From Chrysopilus asiliformis (taxonomy: Eukaryota > Arthropoda > Insecta > Diptera > Rhagionidae), in contig OZ035960.1 of the NCBI GenBank assembly GCA_964034945.1, positions 65,688,470 to 65,752,469 on the forward strand: a stretch of 64,000 nt of DNA, in the 5' to 3' direction. Position numbers and translations under genes: made by a program. Below are positions 52,915 to 62,750 of the stretch, piece by piece; within the stretch, counting starts at the first letter, position 1; each line of letters starts with the position of its first letter. Below the pieces are notes generated by a model. That model ran no database searches. It saw only the letters and a list, made by a program, of their open reading frames with translations, and was not told the origin of the DNA.

Positions 52915-53240
52915 AAAAAGATACGTAAAGACTTGCCGCAAATGTCAAATAAACAAAACCGCTAGGAAAATCAAAATGCCCTTAGTCATACCCGAAGTCG
53001 CCCAACGACCCTTCGACAAGGTATACGATGATATAGTCGGACCCCTACCACCAACTCCCACGGGAACCCGATACATATTATCATTTCTAGATGATTTAAC
53101 GCGGTATGTTGACTTTGTAGCCATCCCCGACCAAGAGGCTACAACCGTGGCGAAAGCCTTGGTGGAACAGATAATAAGTCGATATTCCTTGCCTAAATCC
53201 TTAATCACGGATCAAGGGACCAACTTTACGAGCGCAGTTT
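52915..53240 (+). pseudogene. Gypsy-B integrase core, truncated
   Basis: The frame resumes with KRYVKTCRKCQINKT, completing the zinc module (C-x2-C), then FDKVYDDIVGPLPPTP with the first catalytic Asp, YILSFLDDLTRYVDFVAIP, and SLITDQGTNFTSAV with the second. The third acidic residue and the C-terminal domain are absent because Gypsy-C inserted at 53241. It is collinear with the segment ending at 50490. Confidence 0.85.
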
Positions 53241-54270
53241 TGTGCCGGACACCACTTCAGGAGATTGGGATAACCTCCCACAATCTTCGCTGAAGTGGCG
53301 CGGAGGCGGCGTGAAAGAGACGGGCATACCGATAGCGTCAGCTAGCTCAATCTGGGTCGTGGGTTTTGTCTCTTCACCGCCTACCACACAATAAGTGGTA
53401 TGCCGGGGGGTAGCAGAATGACGAGAGGGAGAAGCTTCTTAAGGCTTCAATCATTCCTGGTAGCTACGGACGAACTGAAAAAGGGGAAATTTAAAGGGAG
53501 AAAAAGGAGGACCACGACGGGAGGCTTCCCACCCCAATTTAGGCGTTTCAGCCCAAAACCAAATAATCATCGGAGCCTCTGTCCGATGAAACCCTATAAA
53601 CAACAATCTTAAAGCGTCACAAAAGTTAAAATTTGTACTAAGTCATCTTCGAATTTGTCAGCCAAACCTACCCTTTACCCCGAAACCTCCTCCCAAAAGA
53701 AAACTTAAACTGGCATTTTAATTATTTTCGATTTTAATCGCGCGAAATCAAAATCGCCATCTGAAAATGTAACGGAGAAAACGAAAAGGAAACTCGAATG
53801 TTTAAATTCAAAACAATAAAGGCTCTATATTTCGATTTCTTTTACTCTAAATAACAAAATTCAAAAAAATCTTAATTTTACCTAAAGTGGCCACCTACTA
53901 AATATTTGTAATAACAAATTTAATATATATAATATAATTCAACTAAAACAAAAAAAAAATGATAATAATAATTAAAGAAAAGGTTAGTGAACCCTGAATG
54001 TTATATTTTCTGTCTTATATTTAATTTTAATGTTAGTAATAAGTATTTATTTAATGATTAATTTATTTATTCGTAGAAAATTATGTGTTCTCGTTTTGCA
54101 TGAATTTGTATGTGTGAATGAATCCTTAGTCGTGAAGATTTTGTTGAATGTTGCTTGTTGGTTTGATTGTGGTTGACTGCGAATACATGCCGAAAACAAG
54201 GATCTTATGTTGTGAATGTGTTAAATTGATGTATGCGGAATGTGAATTTTTGCGAAGTATGATATTTTAT

Positions 54271-54379
54271 GTTGAATGTTAGTTCCAGAATGTAAGTTAT
54301 GTTGAATGTAAATTTCAGAATGTAAGTTATGTTGAATGTAAATTTCAGAATGTAAGTTATGTTGAATGTAAATTTTAAG
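54271..54379 (-). repeat. 30-bp LTR tandem repeat, copy number differs between LTRs
   Basis: Unit GTTGAATGTAAATTTCAGAA plus TGTAAGTTAT. The left LTR has three full units plus a partial; the right LTR (63781-63860) has two plus a partial. Confidence 0.85.
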
Positions 54380-54939
54380 TTGAATGTTTAGAATTTTTAT
54401 AGTAAAATCGTTGATGTTTGTGTCGTAAAAATATGTTGCATGCAGCCTTGTCATGTATGCGTGAGATCCTTGTTATTGTAGAGATAATCGTCGATTTTGT
54501 CCCCGTAATAAAAATTTAAATGTAAGTACTTACAATGTGAAATGTTATGTATGAGCATGAATGTGGATGTGTGTGTTTATGGATGAATGAAATGAATGCG
54601 GTGAATTTCTGGTTGTTGATTGGTGTGAGTGATTTCTGGATGAAAATTTTATGTTGTAATGTTTTGTAAGATCTGGATGCCTGATGAATGAATTTATGAT
54701 GGATGGATGTATGTTGAGAATCTGGATGAATGTTGAGAATCTGGATGAATTTTGAATGAAAGTTGAAAACGTGGTGAACTAAAGATGAGTACTGGAACGA
54801 ATGGTTTAATGTTGATGTCGTCGAATGTGAACTTTATTGTTTTCACGTCCTTGTATCGTTTTGATATTTATTTGATTTGTTAGAATCTTTTAAAATCTTT
54901 TTCTGTTATTAACACTTTTAGTTAAATTCATGTTTTTAT

Positions 54940-55345
54940 TGTAGTATTAGGTTTTAAATTTGCACCAAACGAGTTTTTAATTTGCATGAAACGTAGTATT
55001 AAGTTTTAACTTTACATGAAACATAGTTTTGAGTGTTATTTTTGCATGAAACATGGTATTAAGTTTTAAATGTTCACTAGTTTTAAGTTTTATATTTACA
55101 TGAAACGTAGTTTAAAGTTTTAAATTTGCACAAGACGCAGTTTTAAATTTTTAATGTTGCACAAAACGAAGTTTTAAGGTTTTTAATTTTTCATGAAACG
55201 TATTTTTAGGTTATAAATTGGTACCAAAAACGTAGCAATAATATATTAATTTGCATGAAACGTAGTTTTAAATTTTAAATTTGTACCAAATGTAGTTTTA
55301 AGTTTTATATTTGCACCAAGTCGTAATACTAAGTTTTAATTTTTT
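54940..55345. repeat. Degenerate tandem array in the Gypsy-C LTR
   Basis: About ten diverged units of 35-45 bp built on GCATGAAACGTAGTTTTAAG followed by TTTTAAATTT. They are AT-rich and non-coding. The corresponding part of the other LTR is outside the window. Confidence 0.7.
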
Positions 55346-56571
55346 TGTTTGATATTTATGGTGAATTTTAACTTGTTATTATTTTAGTTACAATTTTATA
55401 TCGAACTTAAGAACAAAACTAAATGAAAACACAGAGCCTTTTAAACAAAAAAAAAAAACTTTAATTTCGCGGGTTTAAAATTAAAAAGAAATCACGGCAT
55501 CTTTTACTTTGCTCTTAGAGCAATTTTCAATAAAAAAAAATCGATTCGATCGACTTCGACGATCATCAAACGGGGACTGAATTTTTCAAAAAAGGAAAGC
55601 CGCCTAGCGTCCGATAGATCTCTATTGTTTCCTTGTGCAACAATGCCTTTATCGATTTCCGTTGTCGTTAAGTACATTGTTGGTCAAGGAATCAATATTG
55701 AACAATGATTGAGAAATTTGTTACCAACGCGATGATTTATCGATGTATAATCGACGCATTTTATCGGATGACCAAAGCAGGGATTGTGAACCTAATAAAT
55801 TTTGGGTTATTTTAATTTAGATTTTATTTTTTCCGTTTCCCAGAACCGCGTTCATTACAACATCAGTGACTTATATTACCTCCTAGGTGATATAAGGTGC
55901 TGAAAAAAGAACGGCGGTTTAGCGTGAAGGCCAACGTGTGGCTCGACCACGACCCTGTGAAAACCGAGTCTCATGTTCGAAACACTAGCCGGGCCGAAAG
56001 TTTTCAAGTGTTGATAATTTTGCTGGAGTATTATTCGCAACAGGTTTCAGTCAAATCAGGTAAATGTCAAATCCGAGTGTTGTTGAAGCAGGTAAATGAC
56101 AAATCAGAGTAGTGTTAAAGCAGGTAAGTATATGGTCACATTAGGTGATTATTGACATATCTGGTGAGTATGTGGACAAATCTGGGTAAAGGATTGGATG
56201 ACTCAATCTTTCGGTCTTACCATTCTAAGACTCTTTGGGTTACATATGGTGACTAACAACCCTATTAACCACTAAGACTCCAGCAGCTTACAAGAGCCGC
56301 ACCGTATGCGACATCTCCTTTCATCTGGCTCATCCATGCCAAGAAAAAATTTAATGCCAATTGGCTAATAAGGGGGAAGGGGAATAAAATTGGGAGAAGG
56401 TGCAATAAAACACGTAGCACCTGAAACTGCCTTGCGCAGGACGATCAAAAAGATGGTCTACCGCAGTAGAACTTAAGCGGAACGGCCATTTTTAGGGGTG
56501 AAGCCCCCGGGATTCCTTTTTAGGGATACCCAGAGATCAAATTAGCAAATCAAAAGAAAATGAAAAATTGT

Positions 56572-59500
56572 TCAAACTTTGAGATCTTTAGCGTGAATAT
56601 TATCGACATATTTACCATCATCATCTTGTACCCGGTAAATAGAATTACCTATGGACTGAAGAATCGTACATTTTATGAATTTGGGAGCAAGTTTCGCATT
56701 GAAGTTGTGAGATGCTTTGCTCAAAGAGAAATTTCTGCGAAATACTTTTTGACCTACTACAAAGTTTCGGCTCTTAGATCTCAAATTATATCCTTTTGCA
56801 TAACGGTGATATGCCTCGTCTAAAGAAGAGTTAACTTCCGCGCGGATCAGCTGTAATTTGTCGGTGGTTGAAATTTGTAAGTCTGAACTCCTTAAAGATT
56901 GCAGATTTTTTAAAAGTGGGTAGGTACTTCCATGTAAAATCATCTCTTGGCCAAAGTTAATGAAATATGGCGTATGTTTTGTAGCAGAATGGATTGTGGT
57001 TCGAAGTGCGCAAGCTATCTCTGGGACAAAAGCATCCCACTTCTTTTGGTTTGTTTTTAAATAGGCTCTGATTGCAGCGAGAATTGACCTGTTAACCCTT
57101 TCCGAAGCGTTTGTGTGAGGAGCGTAGACGGCAGTCAACATATGCTTGACACCATAGTTCTGTAGAAATGATTTGAACTCTTTGGATATAAATTGTGAGC
57201 CATTATCGGAAAACAAACTTTCAGGGACTCCAAAGGTTAAGAATACTTCGTCCTTTAAAAACTTGATCACTGCTTTTGTTGTGGCACGCCTCATCGGCTT
57301 AAGAAGCACAAATTTACTATGTTGGTCCAGTACTACAAGCAAAACCGTATTCCCATCCGAAGATCTCGGGTAAGGACCCATAAAATCCACGTACAGTCTT
57401 TGCCACGGACGGTCGACCGTTATTTGATTGCCCATCGGAGGTCGAAGGGTTGAATTGGGGGCTTTTACTTGTTTGCATACCTCACAATTTGCTATGTATT
57501 CTTTCACCTCAAGAGCCATGTTAGGCCAATAATAGCGCTGGCGCAGTCGATGAAGGACCTTTGCGATTCCACCGTGTGCCGACTGAGGAGGATCGTGAGC
57601 CGCAGAGATCAGAGTGGTAGTCAGGCCCGCAGGAATCCACAGCTTCCAGGCCTCGTCTTCTTGAATCAAGTCACCAGTCCTAGGATCACTTCGTCGGTAG
57701 AGGTATCCGTCTGAGACACAGAGATCAGGCAACTTATCCTTCTCTTGTTTGACTGTAGCAACAAGTTGCTTATACTGGTCTGAGGAGAAGTGTGGAGAGC
57801 TTAAATCGACATCTAGGTAAGCTTCCGGACCCACTGTGATCTCATCTGCATATATCCGAGACAGGGTATCGGGGACAATGTTTTGACTGCCCTTTCGGTG
57901 CTCAATATTGAACTCAAAAGCCTGTAGCTTCAGAGACCAGCGAGCCAGTCTACCACTCAGATCTTTTTGGCTCATTAGCCACCGCAGGCTGGCATGGTCG
58001 GTGACTATGGTGAAGGGCAACCCCTCGACATACGCTCGAAACTTTTTGATGCATAAGACAGCTGCAAAGCATTCCAGTTCGGTAATGCTGTAGTTCTTTT
58101 GCGCTGAGTTGAGTTTCTGGGAGACGTATGCGATGGGTCGCTCCTCACCACCTTCACCGACCTGTACCAACACACCTCCGACACCAGACGTGCTTGCGTC
58201 GCACTGGATTACGAATGGTTTTGTGAAGTCTGGCGTGGTCAAAACTGGGGCTGTGACAAGGGCTTGTTTGAGTGTTTCGAAGGCGCCTTGCGCTTCGACT
58301 GTCCAGTGGAATCCTGCAGGGTTTTTCTTGAGGCAGTCCGTGATAGGTGCAGCCAGGGAGGAATAATTCGGCACGAATTTCCGGTACCACCCCGTCATGC
58401 CTAGAAAGCGCCGTACCTGTTTCAGGGTCTTTGGTGCCGGAAATTCGGCCACTGCTGCAACCTTATCTGGGTCTGTTTTGAGGGACCCATCCCCTACTAC
58501 GTAGCCCAGGTATTTGATTTGTTTCTTACAAAAGCTACTCTTTTTAATGTTTATTGTAAGATTCGCACACCGAAGACACTTCGCGACTTCTGACAAAACT
58601 CGCAAGTGAAGATTGAAAGTGGGAGAAATTACCAGTAAATCGTCCAGATATACGAAGACGTACTGACGCAAGTCACCTGGCAACGACGCCATGACTTTGT
58701 CCATCAGACGGCACATGCGCTGTGGCGCGTTACATAAACCGAACGGCATCACTGTAAACTGATACAGAGGCCTACCCGGGACGGTAAAGGCAGTCACCTC
58801 TCGAGATTTCACCTCGAGAGGGATCTGCCAAAACGCGTCCTTAAGATCCAGAGCCGAGATGTAGCGCGTTTCATCGAGTCGACTTAACAGACCGTCGATG
58901 TGGGGGAGAGGATACGCGTCTCTCACTGTAACCCCGTTGACCTTCCGGGAATCCAAACAAAGGCGAACTTTGCCTGGTTTCCGGACAAGTACAACCGGGG
59001 AGTTCCAGGGAGAGACGCTCTCCTCAATCACCCCAAGCGCCAACATCCGGTCTAGTTCTTCGTAGATCAGCTTCTGTACAGCTGGTGATACCGGGTAATG
59101 CCGTTGTTTTATGGGTGTAGCGTTGGTTACGTCAATTACATGCTCCTCTAAGGAAGTTTTTCCTAAACCTAGGACTTCACTTGAGGGGAAGCAGGCAATC
59201 ACTCGCTGCAATTGACGTGACTCCTCGATGGACAAGGCATGGTAATCGGCGTCTTGTTTGGGATCACCTTCATGTATTTCTTCGACAGTTTGAGGCAGAA
59301 TTCCAAAAAGGTTCCAGAAATCGACCCCTAAGTATAGTACCTGTGATAAGGTCGGCACGATATACAGGGTGAGAGCGTTTGTTTTCCCTTGAAATTTTGC
59401 ATGACAATTTACGTAACCAACTATACTTTGTGGACTTCCGTCAGCGGTTCGGACACTGGAGTTCATTTTGTGCACTTTAAGTTTTAGCTGCTTTACGAGT

Positions 59501-60138
59501 TTTTCAGAATCTCTACCCAGACAACTGATACTTGCACCCGAATCTAGCAAGCCCGTTATAGGGTAATCGTTCAATAAAATTCGGGCATGCGGACGTAGAT
59601 CGCCAGAGAGTGCCACTATACTGGATATGATTACGCTCTTTCTTTGTTTGAGGTTAGAATACCAGGCCTTTATTCTTCTCGCAGATCGAGTCTTTTTGGG
59701 TAAGGAAGATTTTGTACCCTGGAAAATTCTGGCTCGAGCTGCGGCGTACTCTAGTTGTCTTTGATGAAGAGATTTCCGCTGTATTGTATTTGGCTTATTT
59801 ATAGACACATCAGGTAAGTATGACGCATAAGGTAAGTAAGACGCATCAGGTAAGTAAGACCCATCAGGTAAGTGAGACCCATCAGGTAAGTGAGACCCAT
59901 CAGGTAAGTATGACACATCAGGAGATCGTTTTAGAATCAAAACGGAACTTTTGTTTTTTTCATTAGCAGGTAAGTTATTTATTAAGTCGCCATTTAGGTT
60001 AGTCGTAGATTTAGCACGTAGGTTATTGCTTATTATTTCGGACGGGACGTTCCAGAGGTCACCCCGCCCCTTCTCAAGTTTTCCTCCTTGCATATTGTAC
60101 TCGTACAGTTCCCTTTGTAGACACCCTTCATACCACAT
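56572..60138 (-). CDS. Gypsy-C pol: protease, RT, RNase H, integrase (intact)
   Basis: 1188 codons on minus, overlapping the gag end by 106 nt in the -1 frame relative to gag, so it is probably made by -1 frameshifting; the listed ATG is not needed. The N-terminal region has a six-residue repeat (about 59925-59810). Protease: LLDSGASISCLG (DSGA). RT: SPWNSPVVLVRKPG, LDLKDAFWQI, FVYLDDLLVI (YLDD, about 58640). RNase H: FVIQCDASTSGVGGVL, TDHASLRWL. Integrase: HGGIAKVLHRLRQRYYW with C-x2-C at NCEVCKQ, then YVDFMGPYP, SDNGSQF and ERVNRS carrying the D, D and E. A chromodomain is not seen. All catalytic residues are present. Confidence 0.93.
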   Translation of the reverse strand: MWYEGCLQRELYEYNMQGGKLEKGRGDLWNVPSEIISNNLRAKSTTNLNGDLINNLPANEKNKSSVLILKRSPDVSYLPDGSHLPDGSHLPDGSYLPDASYLPYASYLPDVSINKPNTIQRKSLHQRQLEYAAARARIFQGTKSSLPKKTRSARRIKAWYSNLKQRKSVIISSIVALSGDLRPHARILLNDYPITGLLDSGASISCLGRDSEKLVKQLKLKVHKMNSSVRTADGSPQSIVGYVNCHAKFQGKTNALTLYIVPTLSQVLYLGVDFWNLFGILPQTVEEIHEGDPKQDADYHALSIEESRQLQRVIACFPSSEVLGLGKTSLEEHVIDVTNATPIKQRHYPVSPAVQKLIYEELDRMLALGVIEESVSPWNSPVVLVRKPGKVRLCLDSRKVNGVTVRDAYPLPHIDGLLSRLDETRYISALDLKDAFWQIPLEVKSREVTAFTVPGRPLYQFTVMPFGLCNAPQRMCRLMDKVMASLPGDLRQYVFVYLDDLLVISPTFNLHLRVLSEVAKCLRCANLTINIKKSSFCKKQIKYLGYVVGDGSLKTDPDKVAAVAEFPAPKTLKQVRRFLGMTGWYRKFVPNYSSLAAPITDCLKKNPAGFHWTVEAQGAFETLKQALVTAPVLTTPDFTKPFVIQCDASTSGVGGVLVQVGEGGEERPIAYVSQKLNSAQKNYSITELECFAAVLCIKKFRAYVEGLPFTIVTDHASLRWLMSQKDLSGRLARWSLKLQAFEFNIEHRKGSQNIVPDTLSRIYADEITVGPEAYLDVDLSSPHFSSDQYKQLVATVKQEKDKLPDLCVSDGYLYRRSDPRTGDLIQEDEAWKLWIPAGLTTTLISAAHDPPQSAHGGIAKVLHRLRQRYYWPNMALEVKEYIANCEVCKQVKAPNSTLRPPMGNQITVDRPWQRLYVDFMGPYPRSSDGNTVLLVVLDQHSKFVLLKPMRRATTKAVIKFLKDEVFLTFGVPESLFSDNGSQFISKEFKSFLQNYGVKHMLTAVYAPHTNASERVNRSILAAIRAYLKTNQKKWDAFVPEIACALRTTIHSATKHTPYFINFGQEMILHGSTYPLLKNLQSLRSSDLQISTTDKLQLIRAEVNSSLDEAYHRYAKGYNLRSKSRNFVVGQKVFRRNFSLSKASHNFNAKLAPKFIKCTILQSIGNSIYRVQDDDGKYVDNIHAKDLKV
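59805..59925 (-). repeat. 18-bp in-frame repeat in the pol N-terminus
   Basis: About six copies of CATCAGGTAAGTGAGACC (plus strand), coding on minus for units near LPDGSH/LPDGSY/LPDASY. Each unit carries CAGGTAAGT or AAGGTAAGT on plus, an ideal splice-donor sequence, antisense to the gene. Confidence 0.85.
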
Positions 60139-61766
60139 CTAAAACAGAAGGTGCGAGTAATAGGCGTGGAACAGTCGCGAAAACCGTGGCCGTGTTGTTC
60201 GCAGTTCCAACAAGTCCAAGTTGAGGGATCTCGCCTTGAAGTAGTAGAAGAAACTGCCGAATTGGGAGTAGTAGAGCCCGAACGAGTGGGAGGAGCTTTA
60301 AGTCGATCTAGTGCTTCTATCCGTTCCTCGAATTCAACGCCAAACATAGGTTCTAGCTCATGAACTGGTTTAGGATCGATTCGGGAAGGAGGTTGACGAT
60401 AATCTAGTATATAACGTTCAGCCCTGCGGCATGCGTTACGAAATTCGTTAAATGATCTCAAGTTCGAAGAGAAAATCATTGACGCAATTCGAGGTTGAAG
60501 ATTCTTCTTGATAATAGGAATGAGTTCGGATTCGGGCATAGGTCGTTCCATTCTAGAGTGGAGTGACTTCATCTCGTTGAAGAATTCTTCAATTTTTTCG
60601 CGACTACCTTGTCTTCTTTCGACCATTTCACGAATAATTTCATAGTCTGTTACTTGGGATTGGAATTGATTAATAAGAGCTGACTTTAAAAAGTTCCAAC
60701 TAGGTCTGCGGTTATCCCTGATAAATTGCCAATACCACTTATCGGCGTGACCTGTGAGTAACAGGTGGAAGTTACGAGCGAGATGATCTTCCGTAATACC
60801 TTCCGTTTCTCGCAAAACTTCAACCTTAAAGATTAAATCGGCGACGGTCATGCCGCCTTCGGACCCGTCGAATTTTATTCCCCAGATACTTAGAGGGCTC
60901 CGATACCGAAATCTAACATCTCTAAAATCTGCAAGAGGAGGGGAGATGTCTCTTGGAGGAAATGGATCACGTTCGTTCGAAGGACGGTTGTTATTTTGAG
61001 GCGCAATTGGAAAATTAATGGACCTTGAAGAGATTCTTTCGCGCTCATTTGAGAGTCGATAGTTATTTTGAGACTCTAGTGGCAAATCAGAAGGTCTTAT
61101 AGGAAAGGAGTCACGCTCGTGGGACGAACCATCATAATTTTGAGACGTTCGTGGTAAATTTAAAGAAGAACGTGTTGAAGGTTGGGTAATACGAACTGAT
61201 AACTCTTTTAAGGCGTCTTGCAGTTGTTTAATAGTACCACGTTGCTCATCTAATTGACGTTCGTAGTGTGCGACTCTATCCGGAGGAATGGTATTTTGTG
61301 ATGGTTGTCGAACTATTGGGTCAAAAGTAGGGTCCCAAGTAAGATGACCACTTAAACTTGGATTACTATCCGGGGTCGCAACTGCATAGGGAGGCGGAGG
61401 GCCTAAACCAACTGGATTTATAGGTCCGTATGCACCTAATGGAGAACTGGGCCGTTCGTTACCGATATTCGGATTGAGATCGTCAAAACGAAGTTCTTGT
61501 CTGACCCTCTCTAGTGACGGATTCGGAGCTTTATCTGTTCGATACGACAAATTTGGTGGCATTTGAAGCATAGGAGTTCGATTTGAGGGGGGGCCGTTTT
61601 CAATAATCGGTGGCAAAGATAAATTTGCGTTAGCCGTGGACCTATCAGCTGGGCTCATTGGCGGTATATTAGAATTCGACCTAAGTGTCCTTATTGGCCC
61701 CCTTCCTCGTCCTGGAGGTTTATGGACAGGGGTTCTATGCATCGTAGAAAGGATACAATTTAGCAA
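60033..61766 (-). CDS. Gypsy-C gag (intact)
   Basis: 577 codons from ATG 61766 (a second ATG at 61742 is equally plausible). The first 190 residues are Pro/Ser/Asn-rich and disordered. A short coiled-coil segment follows (HYERQLDEQRGTIKQLQDAL), then a region with three related Ser/Asn/Arg blocks (LSNERERISSRS, PSNERDPFPPRD). The capsid-like part contains IWGIKFDGSEGGMTVADLIF, LLLTGHADKWYWQFIRD and SREKIEEFFNEMKSLHSRM. Two zinc knuckles, CWNCEQHGHGFRDC and CFRCGMKGVYKGNC, sit at about 60215-60130; the second lacks the usual His (Tyr-Lys-Gly-Asn before the last Cys). It ends at a stop at 60033 inside the pol overlap. Confidence 0.9.
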   Translation of the reverse strand: MLNCILSTMHRTPVHKPPGRGRGPIRTLRSNSNIPPMSPADRSTANANLSLPPIIENGPPSNRTPMLQMPPNLSYRTDKAPNPSLERVRQELRFDDLNPNIGNERPSSPLGAYGPINPVGLGPPPPYAVATPDSNPSLSGHLTWDPTFDPIVRQPSQNTIPPDRVAHYERQLDEQRGTIKQLQDALKELSVRITQPSTRSSLNLPRTSQNYDGSSHERDSFPIRPSDLPLESQNNYRLSNERERISSRSINFPIAPQNNNRPSNERDPFPPRDISPPLADFRDVRFRYRSPLSIWGIKFDGSEGGMTVADLIFKVEVLRETEGITEDHLARNFHLLLTGHADKWYWQFIRDNRRPSWNFLKSALINQFQSQVTDYEIIREMVERRQGSREKIEEFFNEMKSLHSRMERPMPESELIPIIKKNLQPRIASMIFSSNLRSFNEFRNACRRAERYILDYRQPPSRIDPKPVHELEPMFGVEFEERIEALDRLKAPPTRSGSTTPNSAVSSTTSRRDPSTWTCWNCEQHGHGFRDCSTPITRTFCFRCGMKGVYKGNCTSTICKEENLRRGGVTSGTSRPK

Positions 61767-62730
61767 TTATACAAAAATGCAAAAAAAAAAACGAGAAATG
61801 TATCTAACACCAAAAAAAAAGATTGTATATGGAAAGGTATAAGAATTAATTACCAAACCAAATGTGAAAGGATAATAAAAGGAAATTCTAATAAAAATTC
61901 CAATAGCTTCGCGCCAAAATTGAAAATTTGAATAGTTTATACTTCAAATAAAAAAGTATTTAAATAAATAATAATATTTTGTCTGCCAAAATTGTTAACA
62001 CGAGTAGCAAATCTAATAAATTTTCGTTATTTCACGAAAAGGTATAATGAATTAAATTTAAAAGAAATTAATTCGTAAAAATTTCGTTTTTTTTTGGTAA
62101 CAAATCTATCAATTCATAAATCAGGAGGGAAAGTACCGGGATTCAAGGCAGGCTGGACTGACAATGACTTTTCGAAAACAAATGTGACTTAGACACAAAT
62201 GAATTCTTATTTTATTTTATTTTTTTATTCTTTTCTTTTGAAATTAAGTGATCTTAAGTAACCCAATCGAGAATTTGACACCGTTCAAGACAAGGAATTC
62301 GTTTATTTAACTTTTTAAAACAGAATTGTCCATCATCGGAATCGAGCGTCATCTAATCAATTTGGTCACCTCTTCGTCTTTGAGTGGGAAGATTAAACTA
62401 TTAGCTCAATCTTCAGCTCAAAGTTTGTGTGTGGATTGAGTTGCGTAAACGCAGATCTAAGATCCCTACAATGTCACATCACACTCGCAATGACCGGCTC
62501 CACTCTAATGAGCTTCAGAGAATCACAACCCCAATAGAACGGTCAGTAATCAAACCCGTGGTTTTAATGTACTGTAATCCAGTTCCGTGGACTTGGGAGT
62601 CACTGAAGACATTTGGTCCTTCCTTTAAGAAAATGTAGTGTTCTAATAGCTGAATCAATTACGAGAAAAACAGACATTTGAGACAGCTCGGAGAGAGAGA
62701 AAATCTACAAGAGCCTATCCGTGAAGGATA
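61767..62730 (-). other. Gypsy-C leader; no gene seen
   Basis: About 0.96 kb between the primer site and the gag ATG, AT-rich, with no ORF on minus. The 69-codon plus-strand frame at 62429 is not supported. Confidence 0.6.
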
Positions 62731-62747
62731 GTACCCGTTGGGCGCCA
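62731..62747 (-). other. Gypsy-C primer-binding site
   Basis: On minus, TGGCGCCCAACGGGTAC begins three bases after the LTR end CCGGCACA. TGGCGCCCAACG is a well-known primer-site start matching tRNA-Lys-type 3' ends. Confidence 0.85.
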
Positions 62748-62750
62748 TAT

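Larger units (their letters stand above)
38997..53240 (+). mobile_element. Gypsy-B: Ty3/Gypsy LTR retrotransposon, 3'-truncated in window
   Basis: Order on plus: a 5' LTR split by a 4.05-kb element, a TGGCGCAGCC primer site, a 1.66-kb leader, gag with three zinc knuckles, protease, a Pro/Leu-repeat linker, RT with YLDD, RNase H, and integrase split by a 2.4-kb repeat insertion and then cut by the Gypsy-C insertion at 53241. The integrase C-terminus and 3' LTR would lie beyond the right end of the window. One frameshift in gag and two frame changes before RT make it inactive. Confidence 0.88.
53241..56530 (-). repeat. Gypsy-C 3' LTR, about 3.3 kb
   Basis: The left boundary is exact (junction with Gypsy-B). 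The right boundary is only bracketed between the repeat-rich region and the pol stop at 56572; candidate purine tracts lie at about 56490-56525 on minus. On minus it ends CCGGCACA. It contains a 30-bp tandem repeat (54271-54379), GAATG-rich low-complexity sequence (54540-54780) and a degenerate array (54940-55345). Short frames such as 53400-53612 recur in both LTRs and are not genes. Confidence 0.8.

Noticed and set aside
53400..53612. 70-codon frame repeated at 62910-63122
   Set aside because: Identical because it lies in the two LTRs of Gypsy-C; it overlaps untranslated LTR sequence and has no homology I recognise.
54271..54379. 30-bp direct repeats as a possible CRISPR array
   Set aside because: Units are contiguous with no spacers, lie in an LTR of a eukaryotic retrotransposon, and recur in the partner LTR.
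56480..56525. Exact start of the Gypsy-C 3' LTR and its polypurine tract
   Set aside because: Several TG starts and purine runs are possible and the matching outer LTR end is outside the window.
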